Assembly (NCBI GenBank): GCA_037442505.1
Contig: JBBIPZ010000004.1
Coordinates: 1 to 64,000 of the forward strand
Direction: 5' to 3'
DNA length: 64,000 bases
DNA from: JBBIPZ01 sp037442505 [NCBI: Deltaproteobacteria bacterium]
Lineage (GTDB): Bacteria; CALINM01
Shown here: positions 8,373-17,178 of the stretch, one piece after another
Numbering within the stretch: position 1 is the first letter of the stretch
Layout of the letters: each line of letters begins with the position of its first letter
Notes under the pieces: generated by a model
The model's database searches: none
What the model was told of the DNA's origin: nothing
The model's input: only the letters and a program-made list of their open reading frames with translations
Made by a program: the position numbers and the translations under genes

Positions 8373-9748
8373 TACTTTTCCCCTGACATCTCTTTTATAT
8401 ATTTCACTCCAACCTGCCACACATCTCCTGCCCCAAGTGTTAAAAGTAGATCGCCTTCTTGCAAGAAAGATTTTAAGAAATCAAAACTTTTTTCTTTGTC
8501 TCCAACATAGTACACATCTTTATGCCCATGACTCTTTATCCCTTTAGCTACAGACAAACCGTCAACGCCCGGGATAGCATCTTCTGAAGCGGCGTATATA
8601 TCCATAACAAGCACAACATCTGCCTCATAAAAAGATGTGATGAACTCTTCAAACAAATCTTGTGTCCTTGAGTAACGATGTGGTTGAAATAAAACAACTA
8701 CCCTACCTTTCCAGTATTGACGCGCAGTATTTATAGTTGCCTTTATCTCAGTGGGATGATGCCCATAATCATCCACAACCGTAACCCCTTTAGCTGCTCC
8801 TCTTAAATGGAAACGTCTTTCTATCCCTTTAAAAGCAAGGAATGCATTTTGTATTTTATCCATGCTCAGACCTAACTCTATTCCAACGCCTATGGCAGCA
8901 AGGCTATTTTGAACATTGTGGACACCCAGAACACTATTTTTAAATCTGCCTAAAAACTTATTTTGTATATAAACATCGTATTCTGCACCATCTTCGCCTA
9001 ACACTATGTTTTCAGCCCTGATATCTGCCTGATGCGAAAAACCGTATGTCATAACCCTTCTTTTCAGGCGAGAAATAATCTTCTGAACACCGGAATTATC
9101 AAGACACACAAGATTCAGACCGTAGAAAGGCACTCTGTTTAAAAACTCAACGAATGCGTTTTCAAGATGTTCATACTCTTTGTAGTGATCCATGTGCTCT
9201 CTTTCAATATTAGTTGCTACTGCAATCGTTGGCGTTAATAAAAGAAAGCTTCCATCACTTTCATCAGCTTCTGCCACAACAAAGCTGCCCTGCCCTAACT
9301 TTGCGTTTGTTCCTATGTTGTTAAGCTTTCCCCCAATGACCATCGTAGGATCCAACCCCGCAAAATACAACATATGTGCAATCATTGATGTGGTGGTTGT
9401 TTTGCCATGAGTACCAGAAACAAGAATGCTATACTTCATTCTTAATAGTTCAGCCAACATCTCTGCACGCAGAATTACAGGGATATTCTTATCTTTTGCC
9501 GCTATCAGTTCCGGGTTATCTTTTCTTATGGCACTTGAAACCACCACAACATAGGCATCTGTTATGTTTTCTGGTTTATGCCCGATGTTAATTTCTGCAC
9601 CGAGGCTTCTTAATCTTTTTATAGTGTCACTCTCTTTAATATCAGAACCAGTAACTTTATAGCCAAGATTTAACAAAACCTCAGCTATGCCGCTCATGCC
9701 TATTCCGCCAATGCCAACAAAATGAACTTTTAAATCACTCTTATACAA
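8369..9748 (-). CDS. murC: UDP-N-acetylmuramate--L-alanine ligase
   Basis: A 459-residue Mur ligase adding L-Ala to UDP-MurNAc. The Rossmann N-terminal domain begins VHFVGIGGIGMSGIAE, the ATP-binding loop is GTHGKTTTT (residues 112-120), and the central and C-terminal Mur domains follow (EREHMDHY; DDYGHHPTEI). The start is TTG at 9748, preceded by GGAGG at normal spacing; no in-frame ATG is available before the Rossmann strand. It overlaps murG by 19 bp. Confidence 0.96.
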   Translation of the reverse strand: MYKSDLKVHFVGIGGIGMSGIAEVLLNLGYKVTGSDIKESDTIKRLRSLGAEINIGHKPENITDAYVVVVSSAIRKDNPELIAAKDKNIPVILRAEMLAELLRMKYSILVSGTHGKTTTTSMIAHMLYFAGLDPTMVIGGKLNNIGTNAKLGQGSFVVAEADESDGSFLLLTPTIAVATNIEREHMDHYKEYEHLENAFVEFLNRVPFYGLNLVCLDNSGVQKIISRLKRRVMTYGFSHQADIRAENIVLGEDGAEYDVYIQNKFLGRFKNSVLGVHNVQNSLAAIGVGIELGLSMDKIQNAFLAFKGIERRFHLRGAAKGVTVVDDYGHHPTEIKATINTARQYWKGRVVVLFQPHRYSRTQDLFEEFITSFYEADVVLVMDIYAASEDAIPGVDGLSVAKGIKSHGHKDVYYVGDKEKSFDFLKSFLQEGDLLLTLGAGDVWQVGVKYIKEMSGEKY

Positions 9749-10815
9749 CCGACGTCCTCCAGTATTTTGCTTGTTATAAAATCTGCTGCATTATTAAATT
9801 TTATCATAGATAACTTTTTTGACATATCATTAAGTTTATCAGGGCTATCATATAGCTCTATTAATGTTTGTGACAATAATTCCGGAGTGATATTCTGTTC
9901 AAGAAAAAGATACGCAGCTCCAACATCATTAAGTGTTTCAGCATTTTTTCTCTGGTGGTCATAGATTGCATATGGAAACGGTATTAGTATTGAAGGCCGT
10001 AAAGTGGCAATAATTTCAGAAACGGTCATAGCACCTGCCCTCGCAATGATCACATGTGCTTCGTAGTAGTACTTATGAATATCTTCTGTAAAACCAATCA
10101 CCTCTGCTTCAATAGCCGCATCTTTATAAATCTTTTTTATCTCTTCTTTATTTTTTTCGCCAACTTGATGGATAAAATGATAATTTTCTTTATTTTTTAG
10201 CATCAAAATCGTCTTTACGACTAACCTATTTATAAAATTTGCACCTTGACTTCCACCTAAAACAAGCACTTTCATTCTCTCGCCTATTTTGTGGGGAGTA
10301 TATTTCCTATCCTGAGATAAAAACTCATCCCTCAACGGATTTCCGCTAAAGACGGTCTTCTTTTCTGGCAAAAACTGTTTTGCATCCTCAAACCCTATGA
10401 AAACGTTTTTTGCAATACGAGATAAAAGCTTTATCGATGCGCCGGGAACAGCATTTTGTTCCTGCAGGTAAATCTTACTACCACAGATAAATCCTGCCAA
10501 TACCGCTGGAAAACACACAAACCCACCAGTCCCAACAATCACAACCGGTTTCCTTACAATAAAGCAAAATAATAGTTTAAAAAAGGCTATAACAGTAAGT
10601 ATTACTCCTTTTAACGCATCCAGAAATCCTTTTCCTTTAACACCTCTTAGATTTAATAAAATCTTATTAACATCACTGCCTACAATCTTTGACTCGATGC
10701 CGCTTTTACTGCCAATATACAACACATCTACCCCTTTTTTTAAAAAGGCATTTCTGATAGCCATTGCTGGTATCACGTGTCCTCCTGTTCCACCACCCGT
10801 CACTACTGCCAACAA
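9730..10815 (-). CDS. murG: Lipid II synthase, UDP-GlcNAc transferase MurG
   Basis: A 361-residue peripheral GT-B glycosyltransferase that converts lipid I to lipid II on the inner membrane face. The glycine loop GGGTGGHVIPA is at the extreme N-terminus, the second loop GGSQGANFIN and the UDP-GlcNAc-binding motif ARAGAMTVSEI...PYAIYDHQRKNA follow. Start is one of two consecutive TTG codons (10815 or 10812), downstream of AAGGAGA; the nearby ATG at 10820 is out of frame. It lies 19 bp after ftsW. Confidence 0.95.
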   Translation of the reverse strand: MLAVVTGGGTGGHVIPAMAIRNAFLKKGVDVLYIGSKSGIESKIVGSDVNKILLNLRGVKGKGFLDALKGVILTVIAFFKLLFCFIVRKPVVIVGTGGFVCFPAVLAGFICGSKIYLQEQNAVPGASIKLLSRIAKNVFIGFEDAKQFLPEKKTVFSGNPLRDEFLSQDRKYTPHKIGERMKVLVLGGSQGANFINRLVVKTILMLKNKENYHFIHQVGEKNKEEIKKIYKDAAIEAEVIGFTEDIHKYYYEAHVIIARAGAMTVSEIIATLRPSILIPFPYAIYDHQRKNAETLNDVGAAYLFLEQNITPELLSQTLIELYDSPDKLNDMSKKLSMIKFNNAADFITSKILEDVGCIRVI

Positions 10816-10834
10816 AACATCTCTCCTTTACCCA

Positions 10835-11917
10835 TCAATTTACTCTTCTACTAAGATTAAGCAACACGCCCATTGTGTACATATATACAATTGTGGCAGT
10901 CCCACCATAGCTTACAAAAGGCAAAGGTAACCCTTTTGCTGGCGCCATTGATATCGTTACAGCGATATTAATAAACGCCTCACAGGATATAAAAAGCGTT
11001 AGGCCAAATGCCAGATAACAAAGATACTGCTTATCAACCAGTTTATATGCTATGTAAAATCCTCTAAGAGTAATTAAAACATAACATAACAAAACAAAAA
11101 CAGCCCCTATGAAACCTAACTCTTCACCTATAACTGCAAATATAAAGTCGTTGTGTGCCTCTGGAAGAAAAGAAAGCTTTTGCTGTCCATTTCCTAATCC
11201 AACGCCTACCAAGCCGCCTGCAGCAAAAGAGTATATAGACTGCACAATCTGATAAGAATAAGTCTGAGAATATTTCCACAAATCCCTGAATGCAAGCAAC
11301 CTTTTTACTCTATAATTTTCGCTTTGCACAAGCCAGTATGCGAAAGGAGATGCGATGATAGCCATAATCAACCAATACCTTAATCTCGTGCCAGCAAGAA
11401 TTAACATTACTATAGTCATAACTGTGATAACGGCAAATCCTCCAAAATCTGGCTCTTTTAAAAATAGCACACTTAACACACCAAGAATGACAAGATATGG
11501 CAAAATACCTTTTTTGAAGCTCTTTATTTTCTCTAGCTCTTTCTTGCTGAGGGACGAAGCAATAAATACAAGTAATACCCACTTCGCTATAAAAGATGGC
11601 TGAAAACTAAATATTTTAAAATCAAGCCAGCGGGTAGCTCCTTTTACCTTTTTTCCGAATCCAGGGATCAAAATTATCACCATCATTATCAAAACTATGA
11701 ACAACAAATAATAAATATACTTCTGGTATAACTCCACAGGAACAATTAATGCAAAAAACATTGCAACTAAACCAATACAAATGAAAAGAAGATGTTTTAT
11801 AAATAAACCCATGCTACCGCTCATGTTGATATTAGAAGAAGCAGAAAACACCATCAAGCAACCCAATCCGATAAGTAAAATAAATGGGATAAATAACAGT
11901 TTATCTATCTTTTCCAA
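10835..11917 (-). CDS. ftsW: Peptidoglycan glycosyltransferase FtsW
   Basis: A 360-residue SEDS-family membrane protein with about ten hydrophobic segments. Signature stretches include FSASSNINM, RWLDFKIFSFQPSFIAKW, FLPEAHNDFIFAVIGEELGF and PLPFVSYGGTATIV, which are hallmarks of FtsW/RodA. With FtsI it polymerises septal glycan. The dcw position argues for FtsW rather than RodA. The start is TTG at 11917 with an overlapping AAGGAAG; it overlaps murD by 17 bp. Confidence 0.95.
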   Translation of the reverse strand: MEKIDKLLFIPFILLIGLGCLMVFSASSNINMSGSMGLFIKHLLFICIGLVAMFFALIVPVELYQKYIYYLLFIVLIMMVIILIPGFGKKVKGATRWLDFKIFSFQPSFIAKWVLLVFIASSLSKKELEKIKSFKKGILPYLVILGVLSVLFLKEPDFGGFAVITVMTIVMLILAGTRLRYWLIMAIIASPFAYWLVQSENYRVKRLLAFRDLWKYSQTYSYQIVQSIYSFAAGGLVGVGLGNGQQKLSFLPEAHNDFIFAVIGEELGFIGAVFVLLCYVLITLRGFYIAYKLVDKQYLCYLAFGLTLFISCEAFINIAVTISMAPAKGLPLPFVSYGGTATIVYMYTMGVLLNLSRRVN

Positions 11918-13274
11918 CTTCTTCTTCCTTAAGCTTTTTTACAGCCTCAACAAACTTTTCTCCTCGCTCTGCATATCCCGAAAACATATCAAAACTTGAA
12001 CAAGCTGGCGACAGCAACACTACTTCCCCTTTTTCTGCCATTGAGTATGCCTTTCGTACAGCTAAATCTAATGTATCGGTTTTTACTACTTCCTTGATGT
12101 GGCTCAAATCATCATAAATTCTATCTTTTGCCTCCCCTATCGCAACTATCGCCTTTACAATACGTTGAACCTGATGTTCTAAAAAGCTATAACCAGCACC
12201 TTTTTCTTTCCCACCAAGGATTAAAACTACCGGTTTGTTAAAACTCTCAAGTGCCTTTTCTACTGCACCAACATTGGTGCCTTTTGAATCATCATAGAAC
12301 GAAACTCCATTAATCTCATCCACAAACTCCAGACGGTGACTTAAACCAGCAAACCTTTTCAACGTTGTTTTTATGTTATCAATGCAGACGCCCAGTTCCA
12401 GTGCTGTTAAAATGGATGCCATCACATTTTCTATGTTGTGAATGCCTTTTAACTTAATGTCAGCAAAACTAATGGTTTCCTTTTCTTTTAATGTAGGATG
12501 TAAAATTTTTATTCCCTCATCGTTGATATAACAACCTTTTTTCAATCTCTTTTTTGTCGAAAACAGATTAATCTCAGAAAGTATTGATGGCTTATAACGC
12601 ATTATCCATTCATCATCAGCATTTAACACTGCAAAATCAAACGATTCCTGATGTTCAAACAGCCTCATTTTTGTTTCAGCATAATCCTGCATGCTTTCGT
12701 ATCTATCTAAATGATCTGGTGTAATGTTTAAGATGACCCCTCCAAATGGATGAAAATGTTTGATAGTTTCGAGTTGAAAACTCGATACTTCAAGTACTAC
12801 CAGTGTTTTTGAATCATCTTCGGCATAATCAATTAACGGAGTTCCTATATTGCCCCCTACAAACACTGAAATGCCAGCATCTTTCAATATCTCACCAATA
12901 AGAGTGGTTGTTGTGGTCTTGCCATTTGTTCCAGTAATTGCAATAATGGGGGTAGAAATAAATCTAAAAGCAAGCTCCAGTTCTCCTATCACCTCTATAC
13001 CTTTTTGTCTTGCTGCCATAAAAGGCTCACTATTATGAGGCACTCCGGGGCTAACTACGATTAAGTTCTGCGACAAAAAAAGTTCTTTCGAATGTCCACC
13101 TAAAACATATTGAATATCAAGTGCTTTTATCTCTTTTAGCTCATTTTTGAGAGCTTTCTCTTCTTTAATGTCGTTGATTGTTACTAAAGCACCTTTTGAT
13201 TTCAAAAATCTTGCACTTGATATACCGCTTTTACCAGCCCCTACGACAAGTACTTTTTTGCCATCTAATTTCAT
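11901..13274 (-). CDS. murD: UDP-N-acetylmuramoyl-L-alanine--D-glutamate ligase
   Basis: A 457-residue Mur ligase adding D-Glu. N-terminal KVLVVGAGKSGISSARFL is the MurD Rossmann motif; ATP loop GTNGKTTTT is at 115-123; TPDHLDRY, HRLEFV and YDDSKGTN are conserved central and C-terminal motifs, with SPACSSFDMFSGYAERG near the end. ATG 13274 follows a GAGGTGA Shine-Dalgarno and sits 4 bp after the mraY stop. Confidence 0.96.
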   Translation of the reverse strand: MKLDGKKVLVVGAGKSGISSARFLKSKGALVTINDIKEEKALKNELKEIKALDIQYVLGGHSKELFLSQNLIVVSPGVPHNSEPFMAARQKGIEVIGELELAFRFISTPIIAITGTNGKTTTTTLIGEILKDAGISVFVGGNIGTPLIDYAEDDSKTLVVLEVSSFQLETIKHFHPFGGVILNITPDHLDRYESMQDYAETKMRLFEHQESFDFAVLNADDEWIMRYKPSILSEINLFSTKKRLKKGCYINDEGIKILHPTLKEKETISFADIKLKGIHNIENVMASILTALELGVCIDNIKTTLKRFAGLSHRLEFVDEINGVSFYDDSKGTNVGAVEKALESFNKPVVLILGGKEKGAGYSFLEHQVQRIVKAIVAIGEAKDRIYDDLSHIKEVVKTDTLDLAVRKAYSMAEKGEVVLLSPACSSFDMFSGYAERGEKFVEAVKKLKEEEVGKDR

Positions 13275-13278
13275 AGCA

Positions 13279-14361
13279 TCACCTCAGTTTTAAAGTAGCT
13301 AATGACAACAAAGCAAGCATCGCAGATGCAATCCAGAAACGTATTACTATGTGTGTTTCGTATCCACCTTTTTTTTCGAAATGATGGTGTATCGGAGCCA
13401 TTCTGAATACTCTCTTGCCAGTAAGTTTAAAAGAAATCACCTGAACAATAACTGAAGTCGCCTCTGCAACAAATACGCCGCCTGCTAAAATTAACAAAAA
13501 TGGGTGTTTACTTAAAAGCGCTATAACACCCAATGCCGCCCCCAATGATAAAGAGCCTGTATCACCCATAAAAACGAGCGCTGGATATGCATTAAACCAT
13601 AAGAACCCCATCCCCGCACCAATCATAGCAGCACAAAAAATGGATAGTTCACCTACACCTGCAACGTAAGGTATTTGTAAATAGTTAGCAATTTTTATAT
13701 TTCCCGTTGCATAACACAGTATTGCAAAAACTGCCGTCGTGCTCATTACAGGACCTATCGCAAGTCCATCAAGTCCATCTGTCAAATTAACAGCATTTGA
13801 TGTTCCTGATATCACCAAAATAACGAAAGGTAGAATAAGAAAACCTAAACTCCAGTATTTCTCTACAAATTTAAAAAATGGCACTGCAAAACCAGTCTGG
13901 AAATTGGGATCTACATAAATAAAGTAGCCAACAATTAACCCTACAACTGCCTGAACAATTAACTTTGTCTTTCCACTAACACCTTTTGAGGAAGACTCTT
14001 TTACCTTTTTGTAATCGTCTGCAAAACCTAAAAGCCCCATAGATAGTGTTGTAAATAAAACCAGATACATATACTTGTTTGTAATATCGCTCCACAAAAT
14101 TACCGAAATTGTGATAGAAATCAGCATCATTAAACCGCCCATAGTAGGTGTCCCTTTTTTTGCGAAGTGCTGCTCTGGTCCATCTTCCCTTATAGCCTGC
14201 CTCACCTGTTTTCTTTCTAACCATTTAATAATTGATGGACCAATTAACAGCGTTATTAAAAAGGCTGTGATAACAGCTGATATCGAGCGAAATGTTATGT
14301 ATCTTAAAACATTAAATGGTGCAAAGTACTGTTTTAAAGGATACAGCAAGTTATACAGCAT
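13279..14361 (-). CDS. mraY: Phospho-MurNAc-pentapeptide transferase
   Basis: A 360-residue polytopic membrane enzyme that links UDP-MurNAc-pentapeptide to undecaprenyl phosphate, giving lipid I. It shows the PNPT-family motifs FADDYKKV (Mg/substrate aspartates), NAVNLTDGLDGLA, FMGDTGSL and PIHHHFEKKG. I chose ATG 14361, which gives the typical 360-residue length, follows GGGAGA and overlaps murF by 11 bp; a longer frame to 14394 would add residues encoded inside murF. Confidence 0.97.
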   Translation of the reverse strand: MLYNLLYPLKQYFAPFNVLRYITFRSISAVITAFLITLLIGPSIIKWLERKQVRQAIREDGPEQHFAKKGTPTMGGLMMLISITISVILWSDITNKYMYLVLFTTLSMGLLGFADDYKKVKESSSKGVSGKTKLIVQAVVGLIVGYFIYVDPNFQTGFAVPFFKFVEKYWSLGFLILPFVILVISGTSNAVNLTDGLDGLAIGPVMSTTAVFAILCYATGNIKIANYLQIPYVAGVGELSIFCAAMIGAGMGFLWFNAYPALVFMGDTGSLSLGAALGVIALLSKHPFLLILAGGVFVAEATSVIVQVISFKLTGKRVFRMAPIHHHFEKKGGYETHIVIRFWIASAMLALLSLATLKLR

Positions 14362-15712
14362 GTTTTTCTCCCAACACAAGTTTTTCCAGCGCAATAAGTC
14401 TTGAACCCTTTATCAGCATAACATCTGATGTTGCTATCAACTTGTTAAAATAACTTTTTGCATCTTCGACTGTTTCTGCATAATTTACATTTTTTATCTT
14501 GTGTCTTTTCAAAACCTCATACGTCGAGAAAATTTCTTTTCCAACAAGCAATATATGTAGGAAATTACATTTCAACAATTTTTTGCCAAGTAATTGATGA
14601 TAATATCTGCTAAACCTTCCCAGCTCTCTCATATCACCAAGTACAATGGATTTTTTTTTGCCTTCAATCATCTCAAAAGTGTCAATAGCCTGACGAACAG
14701 ATGCAGGATTTGCATTATACGCATCAAGAATTACACTGCATTTACCTGCCTTTAATCTTTCCATTCTGAGTGCAGGTAGCTTTACCTCTTTTAGAGCTAA
14801 AAGAATATCATCCCAGCCAGTATTGAAGTGTCTGCCCACTGCTATTGCACCAGAAATATTTTCTGGTAAAGCCACACCTGTGTACGGGAATAAAATTGTA
14901 TAATCGGTCTTATTTTTATCTTCCCTATCAAAAACAGTAAAAACCATACCGTCTAAATGTTTTATAACCACATTTTTATAAGCAAATCTGCCTCTTTTGC
15001 CAAAGCTGTAAGATTTAACCTTTTCATTATGATACTGCCTCAAGAATTTGTTATCTGCATTTATAAAAACGGCTTCCTTTGAGGCATCAAGTACAAGTTT
15101 TTTTTCATTGTAAATCTGTTGCATGCTTTTTAAACCCTCTAAATGCACAGGTGCTATATTGGTAACAATACCCACTTGAGGATTAGCAATTTCGGCAAGT
15201 TCTTCCATCTCCTTGAAATTATTAATGCCTACTTCAACAACTGCATATTTTTCGTCTCTTAATTTAAGCAATGTCTGGCATAAACCATAAAAATTATTCA
15301 GGTTTGCATGGTTTTTAAGCGTCCTGTCAACACGATTTAGTATTGAAAAAATTAGTTCTTTTGTCGTTGTTTTACCACAACTTCCTGTTACCGCTATTAA
15401 TGTTGGATTTGTTTTATTTCTCCAGTATATCGCCATTTTTTTCAAAGCCAGCCTTGTATCATCAACCTTTATTCTGAAAACAGCTTTTGATGGCAGTTTA
15501 ACGTCCCTATCGACTACGACTCCTACAGCCCCCTTTTCAATTGCAACAGAAACAAACTCATTTGCATCGTATCTTGGACCTCTCAAAGCCACAAAAAGCT
15601 CTCCTTTATTAAGCGTTCTTGTATCTGTTGACACACCATCAAAATACGTTTCGCCAACACCAGATAGACTACCTGATAATATTTTGTTAAGTTCTAACCC
15701 TTTGCCAAACAC
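14351..15712 (-). CDS. murF: UDP-MurNAc-tripeptide--D-alanyl-D-alanine ligase
   Basis: A 453-residue Mur ligase adding the D-Ala-D-Ala dipeptide. The N-terminal domain has GVSTDTRTLNKGELFVALRG, the ATP loop is GSCGKTTTKELI (Cys replacing the more common Asn), and later motifs are VGINNFKEME, APVHLEGL and DAYNANPASVRQAI, the last being typical of MurF. The start is GTG at 15712 with GGAG upstream; it overlaps murE by 19 bp. Confidence 0.95.
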   Translation of the reverse strand: MFGKGLELNKILSGSLSGVGETYFDGVSTDTRTLNKGELFVALRGPRYDANEFVSVAIEKGAVGVVVDRDVKLPSKAVFRIKVDDTRLALKKMAIYWRNKTNPTLIAVTGSCGKTTTKELIFSILNRVDRTLKNHANLNNFYGLCQTLLKLRDEKYAVVEVGINNFKEMEELAEIANPQVGIVTNIAPVHLEGLKSMQQIYNEKKLVLDASKEAVFINADNKFLRQYHNEKVKSYSFGKRGRFAYKNVVIKHLDGMVFTVFDREDKNKTDYTILFPYTGVALPENISGAIAVGRHFNTGWDDILLALKEVKLPALRMERLKAGKCSVILDAYNANPASVRQAIDTFEMIEGKKKSIVLGDMRELGRFSRYYHQLLGKKLLKCNFLHILLVGKEIFSTYEVLKRHKIKNVNYAETVEDAKSYFNKLIATSDVMLIKGSRLIALEKLVLGEKHAV

Positions 15713-17178
15713 CGTCTTTTCTCCAGAGCCTTTCTTGCTACTTCCTGATCTGAAAAATGTATCTTTTTATTTCCTATAATCTGATAATCTTCGTGTCCTT
15801 TACCTGCAATAACCAAAGTATCCCCTTTCTTTGCAGAGAAAAAAGCCTCAAATATAGCCTTTTCCCTGTCAGGTTGAATTATAACTTTTTTTGTCTCATC
15901 AATACCTTTTACAATCTCGTTAATGATTTCTTTTGGGTCTTCGTTTCTCGGATTATCAGATGTAACCACTACAATGTCGGCATACTGACAGGCAATTTTA
16001 CCCATCACAGGTCTTTTTGTCTTATCCCTATCTCCTCCACAGCCAAATACTATTATCAGCCTACCTTTCGTCAACCCCCTTGTTGTCTTTAAGATATTTA
16101 AAAGCGCATCTGGTGTATGTGCATAATCCACAAACACCTTAACACCTAAATCATTCCTTATTTCTTCTAACCTTCCAGGAACAGTTTTCAAGGCGAATAT
16201 GCCTTCTTTTATTTTATCGTTGTTGTACCCCATCAACAAGGCTGTTATATATGCGGTTGCAACATTGTAAGCATTAAACTGCCCCTGTAATTCAGTAATA
16301 ATTACATCTTTTTCTCCAAGGTCAGGATTGTCTATCTCTACCTGCATAACAACATCCGTTTGTTTTATGATACTGCACTTAAAATCGCCTTTACCTTTAA
16401 ATGAAAAGCCATGTTTTCCTTTTATACCTAATTCTCCAAAAAGACGTTCTCCATAACTATCATCAACGTTTATTACAACAACTGAATCCTGCTTAAGATA
16501 CTCTGTAAAAAGTAGCTTCTTGGCATTGTAATAATCTTCCAAATCTTTGTGGTAATCTAAATGTTCTGATGTCAAATTAGAAAAACATGCCGCTTCAAAT
16601 TTTATACCTTCCAGGCGTTTTTGCGTTAATGCGTGAGATGAGACTTCCATCACTACATCTGTGCAACCACCAAGAAAAAACTGTTTAAACATAGGAATCA
16701 GCTGTTTTAAAGCAGGTGTAGTATTTGGTGCTTCATAAACATTGTCTAAAAACCGATAATTGACAGTTCCTATAACCGCCGGTTTTTTGCCTGATGCCTT
16801 TAAGATACTTTCCATTAAAAAAGTAAAAGTTGTTTTACCATTTGTCCCGGTAATACCAATGAAGTTAAAATCACCAAGTATCACCCCATATTTCATCTGA
16901 AGTATCGACAAAAAAGCAGCCTTAGATGATGGAACTAATATTTGCACACAGTCTGCATCATTTACAAAATGTTCTACAACTGCAGCTGCTATATGGTTGG
17001 AAATCTGGGATAGAAAGTTATGTCCATCATTTATAACACCTTTTATCGCAAAGAAAAGCGTGTTGATATTGACATCACGACTATCATCGCTGAAATGTTC
17101 AACGACAATATCACAAATACTGCCTTTTATAGCTAAAGGCTGTATCGTGTTTATCAGTTCTATCAATTTTATCTTCAT
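15694..17178 (-). CDS. murE: UDP-MurNAc-L-Ala-D-Glu--meso-diaminopimelate ligase
   Basis: A 494-residue Mur ligase. ATP loop GTNGKTTF is at 111-118, the carbamylated-lysine region is LTSEHLDYHKDLEDYYNAK, and SDNPRNEDP near residue 410 is the DNPR signature that selects meso-diaminopimelate over lysine. This supports a diaminopimelate-type cell wall. ATG 17178 overlaps the ftsI stop as ATGA. Confidence 0.97.
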   Translation of the reverse strand: MKIKLIELINTIQPLAIKGSICDIVVEHFSDDSRDVNINTLFFAIKGVINDGHNFLSQISNHIAAAVVEHFVNDADCVQILVPSSKAAFLSILQMKYGVILGDFNFIGITGTNGKTTFTFLMESILKASGKKPAVIGTVNYRFLDNVYEAPNTTPALKQLIPMFKQFFLGGCTDVVMEVSSHALTQKRLEGIKFEAACFSNLTSEHLDYHKDLEDYYNAKKLLFTEYLKQDSVVVINVDDSYGERLFGELGIKGKHGFSFKGKGDFKCSIIKQTDVVMQVEIDNPDLGEKDVIITELQGQFNAYNVATAYITALLMGYNNDKIKEGIFALKTVPGRLEEIRNDLGVKVFVDYAHTPDALLNILKTTRGLTKGRLIIVFGCGGDRDKTKRPVMGKIACQYADIVVVTSDNPRNEDPKEIINEIVKGIDETKKVIIQPDREKAIFEAFFSAKKGDTLVIAGKGHEDYQIIGNKKIHFSDQEVARKALEKRRCLAKG

